A stretch of 64,000 nt of DNA. Origin: Streptomyces asoensis (GTDB lineage: Bacteria; Actinomycetota; Actinomycetes; Streptomycetales; Streptomycetaceae). The translations under genes were made by a program, and so were the position numbers. Within the stretch, counting starts at the first letter, position 1, and the number at the start of each line of letters is the position of its first letter. The stretch spans positions 3,472,001-3,536,000 of the forward strand of contig NZ_CP049838.1 in the NCBI RefSeq assembly GCF_013085465.1, read 5' to 3'. This document shows positions 47,983 to 58,854 of this stretch, one piece after another. The notes beneath the pieces were generated by a model. It ran no database searches. It was not told where the DNA came from and saw only the letters and a list, made by a program, of their open reading frames with translations.

Positions 47983-48336
47983 TCAGCCCGCCGTGACGGT
48001 GAGCCGAACGGTCCCGTCCGGCGAGGCGAGCAGCACCGGGGTCCCCGCCCCGCCGAGATCCCGTACGGCGGCCAGATCGGCCTCGGCGGCCGCCTCCGAC
48101 GCGGTCACCACCGCCGCCGCCTCCAGCGACTCCGCCCCCGAGGCCACCGCCATCGCCACCGCCGTCCGGAGCGCGCTCAACCGCAGCGACGGCAGATCCA
48201 CCGTCCCCGCGACATACGTACGTCCCGTCTCGTCCCGTACGGCGGCCCCCTCGGGTACACCGTTGCGGGCCCGCGCGGAACGGGCCAGGGTGACGATCTT
48301 GCGGTCCTCGGGGTCGAGCGCGTTGCTGTCGGTCAT
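47983..48336 (-). CDS. Cytidine-deaminase-like protein lacking catalytic residues
   Basis: 117 residues. The overall pattern follows the cytidine deaminase fold (RKIVTLARSARARNG, GRTYVAGTVDLPSLRLSALR, AVAMAVASGA), but the zinc ligands and catalytic Glu are absent: the usual CAE is ALR and there is no PCxxC. The protein contains no cysteine. It probably kept the fold but not the enzyme activity; annotations as deaminase should be viewed with care. It stands between the secreted-protein genes and the phoH-corC group. Confidence 0.72.
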   Translation of the reverse strand: MTDSNALDPEDRKIVTLARSARARNGVPEGAAVRDETGRTYVAGTVDLPSLRLSALRTAVAMAVASGAESLEAAAVVTASEAAAEADLAAVRDLGGAGTPVLLASPDGTVRLTVTAG

Positions 48337-48390
48337 GCCCCGAGCATACGAAGAACCGACCGGGCCCGGTCACGCGGCCGCGGGACGGGC

Positions 48391-48750
48391 TCAGGGACGG
48401 TCGAGCCGCAGCCGTTCGGCCCGCGGCAGACCGGCGACCACCAGGTCGTAGGAGTCCTCGACGAGCTCCCGGACCAGCCGGTCCGGGAGCTCTCCGTCGA
48501 CCGTCACCGTGTTCCAGTGCCGCTTGTTCATGTGATACCCGGGGACGATCAGCCCCTCGTGCTCCCCGCGCAGCCGCACCGCGTCGTCCGGGTCGCACTT
48601 GAGGTTCACCGTCAGGGGCCGCGCGTCCAGGGTGGTCAGGGCGAACAGCTTGCCGCCGACCTTGAAGACCGAGACCTCCGGCCGGAAGGGGAAGTCCTCC
48701 ACCGCCGCGTTGAAGGAGAGGCACAAGGCGCGCAGTTCCTGAGGTGTCAC
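48391..48750 (-). CDS. MmcQ/YjbR family protein
   Basis: 119 residues. The CyaY-like fold of the family is indicated by FPFRPEVSVFKVGGKLFALT followed by LTVNLKCDPDDAVRLRGEH, and MNKRHWNTVTVDG with VEDSYDLV. A DNA-binding role has been suggested for some members, but nothing is shown for this group. The gene starts 12 bases after the CorC-like gene and is probably co-transcribed. Confidence 0.85.
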   Translation of the reverse strand: MTPQELRALCLSFNAAVEDFPFRPEVSVFKVGGKLFALTTLDARPLTVNLKCDPDDAVRLRGEHEGLIVPGYHMNKRHWNTVTVDGELPDRLVRELVEDSYDLVVAGLPRAERLRLDRP

Positions 48751-48762
48751 TCCGTCACTCCG

Positions 48763-50070
48763 TCACTCCGGTTTCGTCTCGTCCTGTGGCCGGTCCGCCG
48801 CTTCCACCGGCTCCACCAGCACCGTGACGATCTTGTTCCGGCGGCCGGCCGCGGCCTCCGCCGTCAGCCGCAGCGCGCGCCCGTCCGGCAGGTCGACCAC
48901 GCTCGACGCCCCGGCGATGGGCACCCGGCCCAGCGCCTTGGCGAGCAGCCCGCCGACGGTCTCCACGTCCTCGTCGTCGTACTCCTCGATGCCGTACAGC
49001 TCGCCGAGGTCGGTGATGTCGAGGCGGGCGGTGACCCGGTGACGGTCGTCGCCGAGCTCCTCCACCGGCGGGAGTTCACGGTCGTACTCGTCGGTGATCT
49101 CGCCGACGATCTCCTCGAGGATGTCCTCGATGGTGACGATGCCGGCCGTGCCGCCGTACTCGTCGATGACGACGGCGACGTGGTTGCGGTCCTGCTGCAT
49201 CTCCCGCAGCAGGTCACCGGCGTTCTTGGTGTCGGGCACGAAGGCGGCGGGCCGCATCGCCGTCGACACCAGCTCGCCCTCGGCGTCCCGGTTGATGTGC
49301 GTCTTGCGGACCAGGTCCTTCAGATACACGATGCCGACGATGTCGTCCTCGTTCTCCCCGGTCACCGGTATGCGGGAGAAACCGGAGCGCAGGGCGAGGG
49401 TCAGCGCCTGGCGGATGGTCTTGTACCGCTCGATGACGACGAGGTCGGTCCTCGGGACCATGACCTCGCGCACGAGGGTGTCGCCGAGTTCGAAGACGGA
49501 GTGCACCATGCGGCGCTCGTCGTCCTCGATCAGGGACTCCTTCTCGGCGAGGTCGACCAGCGCGCGCAGCTCCGCCTCGGAGGCGAAGGGGCCCCGGCGG
49601 AAGCCCTTGCCGGGGGTCAGCGCGTTGCCGATGAGGATCAGGAGCGACGGGATCGGGCCCATGATCCGCGCCAGCGGGAGCAGCACGTACGCGGCCGCCG
49701 TCGCGGTGTTCAGCGGGTGCTGGCGGCCGATCGTGCGCGGGGAGACGCCCACGGCGACGTACGAGACGAGGACCATCACGCCGATCGCCGCGAACAGGGC
49801 CGGGGTCGTGCCGTCGATCTCCTGGAGGCAGGCGTAGGTGACCAGCGCGGCGGCCGCCATCTCGCAGGCGACGCGGACCAGCAGCGCCACGTTCAGATAG
49901 CGGGTGGGGTCGGCGGCGATCTGCGCGAGCTTGGCACTGCCCCGCCGGCCGGAACGTACGGCCTCCTCGGCGCGGAAGCTGGACACGCGCGCGAGGCCCG
50001 CCTCCGCGCAGGCGGCGAGCCAGGCGACGACGACCAGGGCGATCGCGCCGGCGACGAGGGTGGGAGTCAT
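48763..50070 (-). CDS. CorC/HlyC-type membrane protein with CBS domains
   Basis: 435 residues from ATG 50070, overlapping the ybeY stop (ATGA). Four TM helices in a CNNM/DUF21 domain (about 1-170), then two CBS domains ([40 protein letters not shown]) and a C-terminal CorC_HlyC domain (about 350-420). Related proteins take part in magnesium/cobalt efflux. The family is often annotated hemolysin, without support here. It belongs to the phoH-ybeY-corC operon conserved in actinobacteria. Confidence 0.92.
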   Translation of the reverse strand: MTPTLVAGAIALVVVAWLAACAEAGLARVSSFRAEEAVRSGRRGSAKLAQIAADPTRYLNVALLVRVACEMAAAALVTYACLQEIDGTTPALFAAIGVMVLVSYVAVGVSPRTIGRQHPLNTATAAAYVLLPLARIMGPIPSLLILIGNALTPGKGFRRGPFASEAELRALVDLAEKESLIEDDERRMVHSVFELGDTLVREVMVPRTDLVVIERYKTIRQALTLALRSGFSRIPVTGENEDDIVGIVYLKDLVRKTHINRDAEGELVSTAMRPAAFVPDTKNAGDLLREMQQDRNHVAVVIDEYGGTAGIVTIEDILEEIVGEITDEYDRELPPVEELGDDRHRVTARLDITDLGELYGIEEYDDEDVETVGGLLAKALGRVPIAGASSVVDLPDGRALRLTAEAAAGRRNKIVTVLVEPVEAADRPQDETKPE

Positions 50071-50564
50071 GAGACGGTCGGGGCCGGGGACGGGCCGGTG
50101 AGGCCCTTCTCCGCACGCCAGCCGTCGACGATGGCGGCCTGGAGACCGAACATCTCGGCCTTCTCGTCGGGCTCCTCGTGGTCGTAGCCCAGCAGGTGCA
50201 GCACCCCGTGGACGGTGAGCAGTTGGAGCTCCTCGTCCATGGAGTGCTGCGTCGGCGCCTCCGTGCCCTGCCGGGCGGCGACCTCGGGGCACAGCACGAT
50301 GTCGCCGAGGAGGCCCTGCGGGGGCTCGTCGTCGTCCTTCGACGGCGGACGCAGCTCGTCCATCGGGAAGGACATGACGTCCGTCGGCCCCGGCAGGTCC
50401 ATCCACTGGATGTGCAACTGCTCCATGGCATCGGTGTCCACGACGATCACCGAGAGTTCGGAGAGCGGGTGGATGCGCATCCGCGCGAGCGCGTAGCGGG
50501 CGATGTCGAGGATCGCCTGCTCGTCGACCTCGGTTCCGGACTCGTTGTTGACGTCGATCGACAT
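50067..50564 (-). CDS. ybeY: Endoribonuclease YbeY (16S rRNA maturation)
   Basis: 165 residues. The zinc motif [18 protein letters not shown] carries the H-x3-H-x5-H ligand set, and [11 protein letters not shown] is the other family signature. The enzyme processes rRNA and takes part in ribosome quality control. It lies 13 bases after phoH and overlaps the CorC-like gene by four bases, the usual operon order. Confidence 0.95.
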   Translation of the reverse strand: MSIDVNNESGTEVDEQAILDIARYALARMRIHPLSELSVIVVDTDAMEQLHIQWMDLPGPTDVMSFPMDELRPPSKDDDEPPQGLLGDIVLCPEVAARQGTEAPTQHSMDEELQLLTVHGVLHLLGYDHEEPDEKAEMFGLQAAIVDGWRAEKGLTGPSPAPTVS

Positions 50565-50577
50565 GGTGCTGGCTTGT

Positions 50578-52716
<2,139 letters not shown>

Positions 52717-52875
52717 AGGCCGGCCCGAAGGCCTCTACGTCCTCCCGGATGCGTCTCGCCTGCCACAAGGGCGGCCTGGCGAGTTCAAGGGTACGCCAGG
52801 GGACTGACAACGCCGTAGGGCTTTTCCGGGTCCGGCGGCGGGTCCGGCGGCGGTTCCGGCGACCGCGTCCGGCGA

Positions 52876-54057
52876 CTATGCCGAGCGGCCGAAACCGATC
52901 GTCGGCACCGCTCTGCGCAGCGGCCACGGGGTGGCCTCCTCCGCCGCCGGGAGCAGCGTCGGGAGCAGGCCGTCCAGGAACGCGTACCTCAGCAGCGCCT
53001 CGGGGTCCTGGCTCTCGACCGACTGGACCCTGCGCCACCAGGCCGCGATCTCGGACCAGCCGGGAGCGGAGAGCGAGCCGCCGAACTCCTGCACGGAGAG
53101 GGCCGCGGTGAGGCCGGCGAAGGCGAGGCGGTCGGCGAGCGGCCAGTCGGCCAGCGTGCCGGTGACGAAGCCGGCCACGAAGACGTCCCCCGCGCCGGTG
53201 GGGTCGAGGGCCTCGACGGCGATGGCCGGGACCTCGGCGGACTCGCCGGTGCGCCGGTCCACGGCGTAGGCGCCCTCCGCACCGAGGGTCACGACCGCGA
53301 GCGGTACGTGCTCGGTGAGGGCGTGGGCGGCGGCGCGGGGACAGGTGGCGCCGGTGTAGCGCATGGCCTCCTCCGCGTTCGGCAGGAAGGCCTCGCAGTG
53401 CGCCAGGTCGGTGAGGCCGGCCAGGTCCCAGGCACCGGTGTCGTCCCAGCCCACGTCGGCGAAGATACGGGTGCCGCGACCGGCGGCCCGCTCGATCCAG
53501 GGGGCGGGCTTGCCGGGGGTGAGGGAGGCGACGGCGGCGCGGGCGTGCGGCGGGTGCTCGGGCGACCCTTCCTGCGTCAGCATGGCCTCGACGGGCGGTT
53601 CGTGGCCGTGCGAGACCATGGTCCGCTCGCCCTCGTAGGCCATGGAGACGGTGACCGGCGAGTGCCAGCCGGGGACGGAGCGCGAGGCGCTGAGGTCGAT
53701 GCCCTCGCCCTGTTCGAGGGCGTCCCAGCAGTACTCGCCGTAGTGGTCGTCCCCGAAGGCGGCCGCGAGGGAGGTGCGCAGGCCGAGCCGGGCGAGCGCG
53801 GTGGCCATGTTGGCGACCCCGCCGGGGCTCGAGCCCATTCCGCGCGCCCAGGACTCGGTCCCGCGCACCGGGGCGGAGTCGAGCCCGGTGAAGATGATGT
53901 CGAGGAAGACGGTGCCGGTGAGGTAGACGTCCCACGGTGGGTCGTCGGGGGCGCGCCGGGCTGCCAGGGGGTCGACCCGGGCAGCCCGGCAGATCTGGCC
54001 GGCCTTGCCGGTCTGGCGGTGGTGTCCCTCTCCGGTGGACGCGTTGGACGCGGTCAC
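52876..54057 (-). CDS. PfkB-family carbohydrate kinase
   Basis: 393 residues from GTG 54057, GGGAG eight bases before. The N-terminal GGVANMATALARLGL and the C-terminal DPTGAGDVFVAGFV (anion hole with catalytic Asp) define PfkB/ribokinase proteins. A preceding tail of about 40 residues (HHRQTGKAGQICRAARVDPL) is not part of the domain; a later start is possible. It phosphorylates a sugar or nucleoside. The gene is separated by 159 bases from phoH and 181 bases from the glucarate genes. Substrate unknown. Confidence 0.88.
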   Translation of the reverse strand: MTASNASTGEGHHRQTGKAGQICRAARVDPLAARRAPDDPPWDVYLTGTVFLDIIFTGLDSAPVRGTESWARGMGSSPGGVANMATALARLGLRTSLAAAFGDDHYGEYCWDALEQGEGIDLSASRSVPGWHSPVTVSMAYEGERTMVSHGHEPPVEAMLTQEGSPEHPPHARAAVASLTPGKPAPWIERAAGRGTRIFADVGWDDTGAWDLAGLTDLAHCEAFLPNAEEAMRYTGATCPRAAAHALTEHVPLAVVTLGAEGAYAVDRRTGESAEVPAIAVEALDPTGAGDVFVAGFVTGTLADWPLADRLAFAGLTAALSVQEFGGSLSAPGWSEIAAWWRRVQSVESQDPEALLRYAFLDGLLPTLLPAAEEATPWPLRRAVPTIGFGRSA

Positions 54058-54238
54058 GGTGCGCTCCCTGACGTGGTGCCGATCTGGCCAGTGTGCACCA
54101 CACCGCCGACAACACCCCGTCCGTCACACGCGGGGCGGAAACACCTACCCGTCGGTACGGTGCCGGTCCCGGGCGGGCCGCGGCTTCAGGTGGCCCGGCA
54201 TCCGCCGTTTCCCACCCGACGTGGCCGGGACTGCCGCG

Positions 54239-55528
54239 TCACCAGCGGGGGACGGTCGGGGTGACCCAGTCGGGGTCGGCCAGGCGCATGGCCGCCGCGT
54301 CGTCGCGCTCGCGCAGGGCGCCGTCGTCGTCGAGCCAGCGCCGGTGCAGGAACCGGAGCTTGTCCCGGTCGAGTTCGACGCCGAGGCCGGGCGCGTCCGA
54401 CACGGTGACCTTGCCGTCGTCGAAGGTGAGGCGTTCGGTGAGGACGTCCTCCGACTGCCAGGGGTAGTGGGAGTCGCAGGCGTGGTGGAGGTTCGGCACG
54501 GTGGACGCCACATGGGTCATGGCGGCCAGCGAGATACCCAGGTGGGTGTTGGAGTGCATGGAGATCCCGACGCCGAACGTCCGGCAGATCTCGGCGAGTT
54601 GCCGGGTGTTGCGCAGTCCGCCCCAGTAGTGGTGGTCGGAGAGGACGACCTGGACGGCGTCGCGAATGAACGCCTCCTTGATCTCGGCGAACGTCGTCAC
54701 GCACATGTTGGTGGCGAGCGGCACGTCGGTCTTCGCGGCCACCTCGGCCATGGCCGGGGTGCCGAGGGCCGGGTCCTCCAGGTATTCGAGGATGCCGCCG
54801 ATCTCGTCGGCCACCTTGAGTGAAGTCGCCACGGACCAGGCGCCGTTGGGGTCCAGGCGCAAGGGGTGGCCGGGGAACGCCTCGGCCAGTGCGCGTACGG
54901 CGGCGATCTCCTCGTCCGGCGGGAAGACACCGCCCTTGAGCTTGAAGGAGGTGAAGCCGTAGCGCTCCTTGAAGCGCCGGGCCTGCTCGACCACCCCGGC
55001 CGGGTCGACAGCGGCGCCCCAGTCGTCCTTCTCCGCGGGGACGCCCTCGGGGTGATCGGCCCACTTGTAGAAGAGGTAGGCGCTGTATTCGACCGCGTCG
55101 CGCACCTTGCCGCCGAGCAGCGTGTGCACGGGCAGGCCGAGCGCCTTGCCGAGGGCGTCGAGGCAGGCGACCTCGAAGGCGGAGACGACGGACAGCCGCA
55201 GCTTGTCGGCGGTCTGGACGCCGCGCAGCCCGCCGACGTCCACCTGCCCGGAGACCCGGGAGCTGTCGACGGCCACCTCGTCGGCGATGGTGAACAGGCC
55301 GTTCAGGTCGCTCACCGGGCGGCCGTGGAGCTTCTCGGCGAACGGGCGGGCCAGTTCCAGGTACTTGGTGTCGCCGTACGTCTCGCCGACGCCCGTGACC
55401 CCGTCCGCCGTCTCGACTTCCACGATCAGCCGGGGCGTGTACGGCTGGTGCACGCCCTGGGTGTTGAGCAGCGGCGGGTCGGCGACCAGGATCGGGGTCA
55501 GGCGGACGTCGGTGATCGTGAGGTTCAC
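54239..55528 (-). CDS. gudD: Glucarate dehydratase (enolase superfamily)
   Basis: 429 residues from GTG 55528, overlapping the kdgD stop (GTGA). Enolase-superfamily ligands: SFKLKGG (catalytic Lys pair), LDPNGAW (metal Asp), LEDPALG (metal Glu), then VVLSDHHYWGG with the catalytic His, and MHSNTHLGISLAAMTHVA. The enzyme dehydrates D-glucarate to 5-keto-4-deoxyglucarate. The kdgD product, encoded just before it, carries out the next step, so the order is reversed relative to the pathway. Confidence 0.93.
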   Translation of the reverse strand: MNLTITDVRLTPILVADPPLLNTQGVHQPYTPRLIVEVETADGVTGVGETYGDTKYLELARPFAEKLHGRPVSDLNGLFTIADEVAVDSSRVSGQVDVGGLRGVQTADKLRLSVVSAFEVACLDALGKALGLPVHTLLGGKVRDAVEYSAYLFYKWADHPEGVPAEKDDWGAAVDPAGVVEQARRFKERYGFTSFKLKGGVFPPDEEIAAVRALAEAFPGHPLRLDPNGAWSVATSLKVADEIGGILEYLEDPALGTPAMAEVAAKTDVPLATNMCVTTFAEIKEAFIRDAVQVVLSDHHYWGGLRNTRQLAEICRTFGVGISMHSNTHLGISLAAMTHVASTVPNLHHACDSHYPWQSEDVLTERLTFDDGKVTVSDAPGLGVELDRDKLRFLHRRWLDDDGALRERDDAAAMRLADPDWVTPTVPRW

Positions 55529-56463
55529 AGCGCGGCTCCTACGAGGTCGAGGCCGGCGCTCAGGAGGGCCCTGAGATCGGCGAGGTCGGTGGGCGAGGGG
55601 TCGGTGAGCGGGGCGCGGACCGGCCCGACGGGGCGGCCGCGCAGCCGGGCCGCCGCCTTCACCAGGGACACGGCGTATCCCGGCACCCGGTCGCGGAGTT
55701 CGACGAGCGGGACGTAGAAGTCGCGCAGCAGCCGGTCCACCATCTTGTCGTCGCCGTCGCGCAGCGCGGTGAAGAAGGCGTTCGCGATCTCCGGGGCGAA
55801 GGCGTGGACGGCGGAGGAGTAGGCGGGGACGCCCACGGTGGCGTAGGCGCGGGCCTGGATCTCGGCGGTGGCGGCGCCGTTGAAGAAGAGGAAGCCGTCG
55901 GGGGCGGCGAGGGTGAGCCGCTGGAGGCGGTCGAGGTCGCTGTGGCCGTCCTTGAGGCCGATGACGCCCGGGATGGCGGCGACGCGCCGCAGCGAGGCGG
56001 CGGTGAAGGTGACCTGGCCGCGCTGGTAGGCGATGAGGGGCAGCCGGGTGCGGGCGGCGAGCTCCTCCAGCTGGGCGACGAGGCCGTCCTGCGGGGCGGC
56101 GACGAGGTAGTGCGGCAGGACGAGGAGGGCGTCGGCGCCGGCCTCTTCCGCGATGCGCGCGAACCGGGCGGCCTGGGCCCAGCCGTAGCCGACCCCGGCG
56201 ACGACGGGCAGGCGGCCGCCCGCCTCCTCGACGGCGATCGTGACGACCTGCCGGTACTCGTCCTCGTCGAGGGAGAAGAACTCGCCGGTGCCGCAGGCGG
56301 GGAAGACGGCACCGGGTGCGGTCGCGATCCGGTCCGCGACATGCGCGCGGAAGCCGTCGGCGTCGAGGGAGCCGTCGTCGTGGAAGCTCGTGAGCGGGAA
56401 GGACAGCACCCCCTGTGCCATGCCGTCCCGCAGGCGTCGGACCGTTTCCCTGTCGAGGCTCAC
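55525..56463 (-). CDS. kdgD: 5-dehydro-4-deoxyglucarate dehydratase (DHDPS family)
   Basis: 312 residues. Class I aldolase-type DHDPS fold: PACGTGEFFSLDEDEYRQVV at the N-terminal barrel, LIAYQRGQVTF (active-site Tyr) and VIGLKDGHSDLDR (Schiff-base Lys). KdgD members have this exact YQRG and LKDG pair. It converts 5-keto-4-deoxyglucarate to 2-oxoglutarate semialdehyde with loss of CO2 and water. It is the first gene of the glucarate operon and divergent from the IclR regulator. Confidence 0.93.
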   Translation of the reverse strand: MSLDRETVRRLRDGMAQGVLSFPLTSFHDDGSLDADGFRAHVADRIATAPGAVFPACGTGEFFSLDEDEYRQVVTIAVEEAGGRLPVVAGVGYGWAQAARFARIAEEAGADALLVLPHYLVAAPQDGLVAQLEELAARTRLPLIAYQRGQVTFTAASLRRVAAIPGVIGLKDGHSDLDRLQRLTLAAPDGFLFFNGAATAEIQARAYATVGVPAYSSAVHAFAPEIANAFFTALRDGDDKMVDRLLRDFYVPLVELRDRVPGYAVSLVKAAARLRGRPVGPVRAPLTDPSPTDLADLRALLSAGLDLVGAAL

Positions 56464-56579
56464 CCTCGGTCATCTCCCTATGTAGACGTCATCCACGTAT
56501 GAAGATGGAGGTTAGATACGCGAACGTCGACCGTCAATGGGCGTGCGCCCCCCGACCCGCACACCCTTACGATCGGCAC

Positions 56580-57362
56580 ATGTCGGAGACAGGCGGCGTC
56601 CGCGAGGTGAAGTCCGCGGCACGCACGGTCGAGCTGCTGGAACTGCTCGCGGCGCGCGGCGACCGGCCGGCGCGGCTCCAGGAGCTGGCGGACGAGCTGG
56701 GGGTACCGCGCAGCTCGATGTACGCACTGCTCCAGACCCTGATCAGCCGGGGCTGGGTGCGCACGGACGTGACCGGATCCCTGTACGGCATCGGCATCCA
56801 CGCCCTGCTGACCGGCACCAGCTATCTCGACTCCGACCCGCGCGTGCGGCTGGTGCGGCCCTACCTCGACGAGGCGTCCGAGGCGTTGGGCGAGACGATC
56901 CACCTGGGCCGGCTGGACGGCCGCGGCGTGGCGTATCTGGCGACGCGCGAGTCGCACGAGTACCTGCGCACGATCAGCCGGGTCGGGCGGCGGCTCCCGG
57001 CGCACGTCGGCGCGCTCGGCAAGGCGCTGCTGGCGCAGCGGCCGGACGGCGAGCTCCCCGAGGGGCCGTACGAGGCGTTCACCCCCCACTCCCGCACCAG
57101 CCGGCAGGCGCTGCTCGCCGACCTCGCCGGAGTGCGGGCGCGCGGGTACTCCGTGGACCGCGAGGAGGGCGTCCTCGGCATCGTCGGGTTCGGGTTCGCG
57201 CTGCGCTACGACACCCCCGCGCAGGACGCGGTCAGTTGCTCGGTGCCGGTGGCCCGGCTGACGCCGGAGCACGAGGAGCGGATCGTCGCGGTGATGCGGG
57301 AGATCAGGGCGAGGATCGAGGCGACGGCACCGGGTTCCGGCGGCGCCGCCGACTGGCGTTAG
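56580..57362 (+). CDS. IclR-family regulator of the glucarate genes
   Basis: 260 residues from ATG 56580. Winged HTH at about 10-70 (RTVELLELLAARGDRPARLQ; ADELGVPRSSMYALLQTL), then the IclR effector domain with YLATRESHEYLRTISRVGRR, HVGALGKALLA and SCSVPVARLTPEHEERIV. Divergent from kdgD across a 116-bp gap that must hold the operator. It probably responds to glucarate or a related sugar acid. No clean inverted repeat could be chosen in the gap. Confidence 0.92.
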   Translation: MSETGGVREVKSAARTVELLELLAARGDRPARLQELADELGVPRSSMYALLQTLISRGWVRTDVTGSLYGIGIHALLTGTSYLDSDPRVRLVRPYLDEASEALGETIHLGRLDGRGVAYLATRESHEYLRTISRVGRRLPAHVGALGKALLAQRPDGELPEGPYEAFTPHSRTSRQALLADLAGVRARGYSVDREEGVLGIVGFGFALRYDTPAQDAVSCSVPVARLTPEHEERIVAVMREIRARIEATAPGSGGAADWR

Positions 57363-57545
57363 CGCCTGCCGCTACCCGGCCTCCCCCGCCCCAAACGCAT
57401 GGTGATCCACATCACCCACCCTGCCCTTCATCTCGAACCGCGTGCTTGATACAAATTGCCCGCGCGTTCCTGTCCGTCGACGGTCGGCGCCCCACCCCTC
57501 CTCCGGCCCTTCCGAGCCGTCCCTTTCGCATGCCCTGGAACGCCC

Positions 57546-58826
57546 GTGTTCGCCCCTCGCACCACCCTGCCCTGGCCCGTCGTCGCCCTGTTCACGGCCG
57601 GGTACCTCGCCCCCTATCTGCTGCCGACCGTGGTCGGCCGACTGGACGCCGGGCTGCCGCTGTCCGCCACCGAGGCCGGAGCCGTCGGCAGTGCGCTGCT
57701 GCTCGGTTCGGCCTCCGCCGGGTTCCTGCTCGCCTCCCGCGTGGAGCGGATCGGGGCCCGGACCCTCGCCCGGATCGGACTGCTCCTCGCCGTGCTCGGC
57801 TACGGCGGTGCCGCCCTCGCCGGTGAGGTGACCGCCGTGGTCGCGGGCGCCGTCCTCGGCGGCTTCGGCTCAGGAACGGTCACCACAGTCGCCGCCACCC
57901 GGATCGCCGCCCATCCCGACCCGCACCGCGTCTCCACGGCGGGCCTGCTCGGGGTCTCCGCGCTCGCAGGCGTCGTCTATCTGACGGTGCCGCACCTGGG
58001 CGCGGGGCACGGTCAGCCGCTGGCGGCGATCGCCCTCACCGCGCTCGCCGTCTGGCCGCTGACGGGGCGTCTGCCCGGCCGGGCGGCCCCGGTCCGCACC
58101 CGCCGCGAGGACCGGTCTCGGCTGCCCCGGCTGCGGGCCGGACTCGTGCTGGCCGCCGCCATGCCCTGCTGGTCGCTGGTCCAGAACTCGCTCTGGGGTG
58201 TCAGCGGACGCATCGGCCTGACCCAGGCGCACCTCACCGAGGCCGGCGTCGGCGTCGTCTTCGCGGTGGCGCTGGGAGCCGGGCTCACCGGAGTGCTGGG
58301 CGCGGGGGCGCTCGGGGCGCGGCTCGGGCGGGCGGTGCCCATCGGCGCCGGGACCGTCCTGATCGCCGGCTGTGTCGTCGCCAGCGCCTCGGCGACCGGG
58401 CCGGTGAGCTTCGCGGCCGGTGAGATCGCCTGGAACACGCTCTACCCGATCGTGCTGTCGTACCTGATCGGACTGGCCGCCTCGCTCGACCCGCGCGGCC
58501 GTTGGGCGGTGCTGGTCGGGTCGGCGTCTTCGCTGGGGACGGCGGCGGGGCCGCTGACCGGGAGCGTGCTGTCGGCGTGGGCCGGATTCCCGGTGATGGG
58601 CCTGCTGCTGGGGGCCGGGCTGCTCGTCGTCGCGGTGCCGATGACCGCCGTCGCCCTGCGCACGGGCGGCGGCCCGCAGTTCGCGGGCTCGGTCCGACGG
58701 CGGGGCGGCACCCCGGAGCCGCAGGTGGTGGAGATCGCGGTGGAGGGCTCGGCGGTACCCGTCCGGGACGCGTACGGCACCGCCGGACCCCGACGGGCGG
58801 GTGCCGCGCCGGGGTCCGGTGACTGA
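57546..58826 (+). CDS. MFS transporter of unknown substrate
   Basis: 426 residues from GTG 57546 (no strong ribosome site; GGA at about 57538). About 12 TM helices, with motif A-like ASRVERIGARTLARIG in loop 2-3. A hydrophilic C-terminal tail of about 55 residues rich in Gly/Arg/Pro follows. It is downstream of the IclR regulator on the same strand and could import sugar acids, but the 183-bp gap speaks against tight coupling. It ends 28 bases before the convergent surface-protein gene. Confidence 0.78.
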   Translation: MFAPRTTLPWPVVALFTAGYLAPYLLPTVVGRLDAGLPLSATEAGAVGSALLLGSASAGFLLASRVERIGARTLARIGLLLAVLGYGGAALAGEVTAVVAGAVLGGFGSGTVTTVAATRIAAHPDPHRVSTAGLLGVSALAGVVYLTVPHLGAGHGQPLAAIALTALAVWPLTGRLPGRAAPVRTRREDRSRLPRLRAGLVLAAAMPCWSLVQNSLWGVSGRIGLTQAHLTEAGVGVVFAVALGAGLTGVLGAGALGARLGRAVPIGAGTVLIAGCVVASASATGPVSFAAGEIAWNTLYPIVLSYLIGLAASLDPRGRWAVLVGSASSLGTAAGPLTGSVLSAWAGFPVMGLLLGAGLLVVAVPMTAVALRTGGGPQFAGSVRRRGGTPEPQVVEIAVEGSAVPVRDAYGTAGPRRAGAAPGSGD

Positions 58827-58854
58827 GGCCGCCCGACCGGCCTGTCGTCGCCCG

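Noticed and set aside
47767..50187. About 800-codon open frame on the plus strand
   Set aside because: Antisense to the CorC-like, MmcQ and deaminase-like genes; no ribosome site, no recognisable protein.
56464..56579. IclR operator in the kdgD/iclR gap
   Set aside because: Several weak 4-6 bp inverted repeats (for example CATC...GATG) exist, but none is clearly better than chance.
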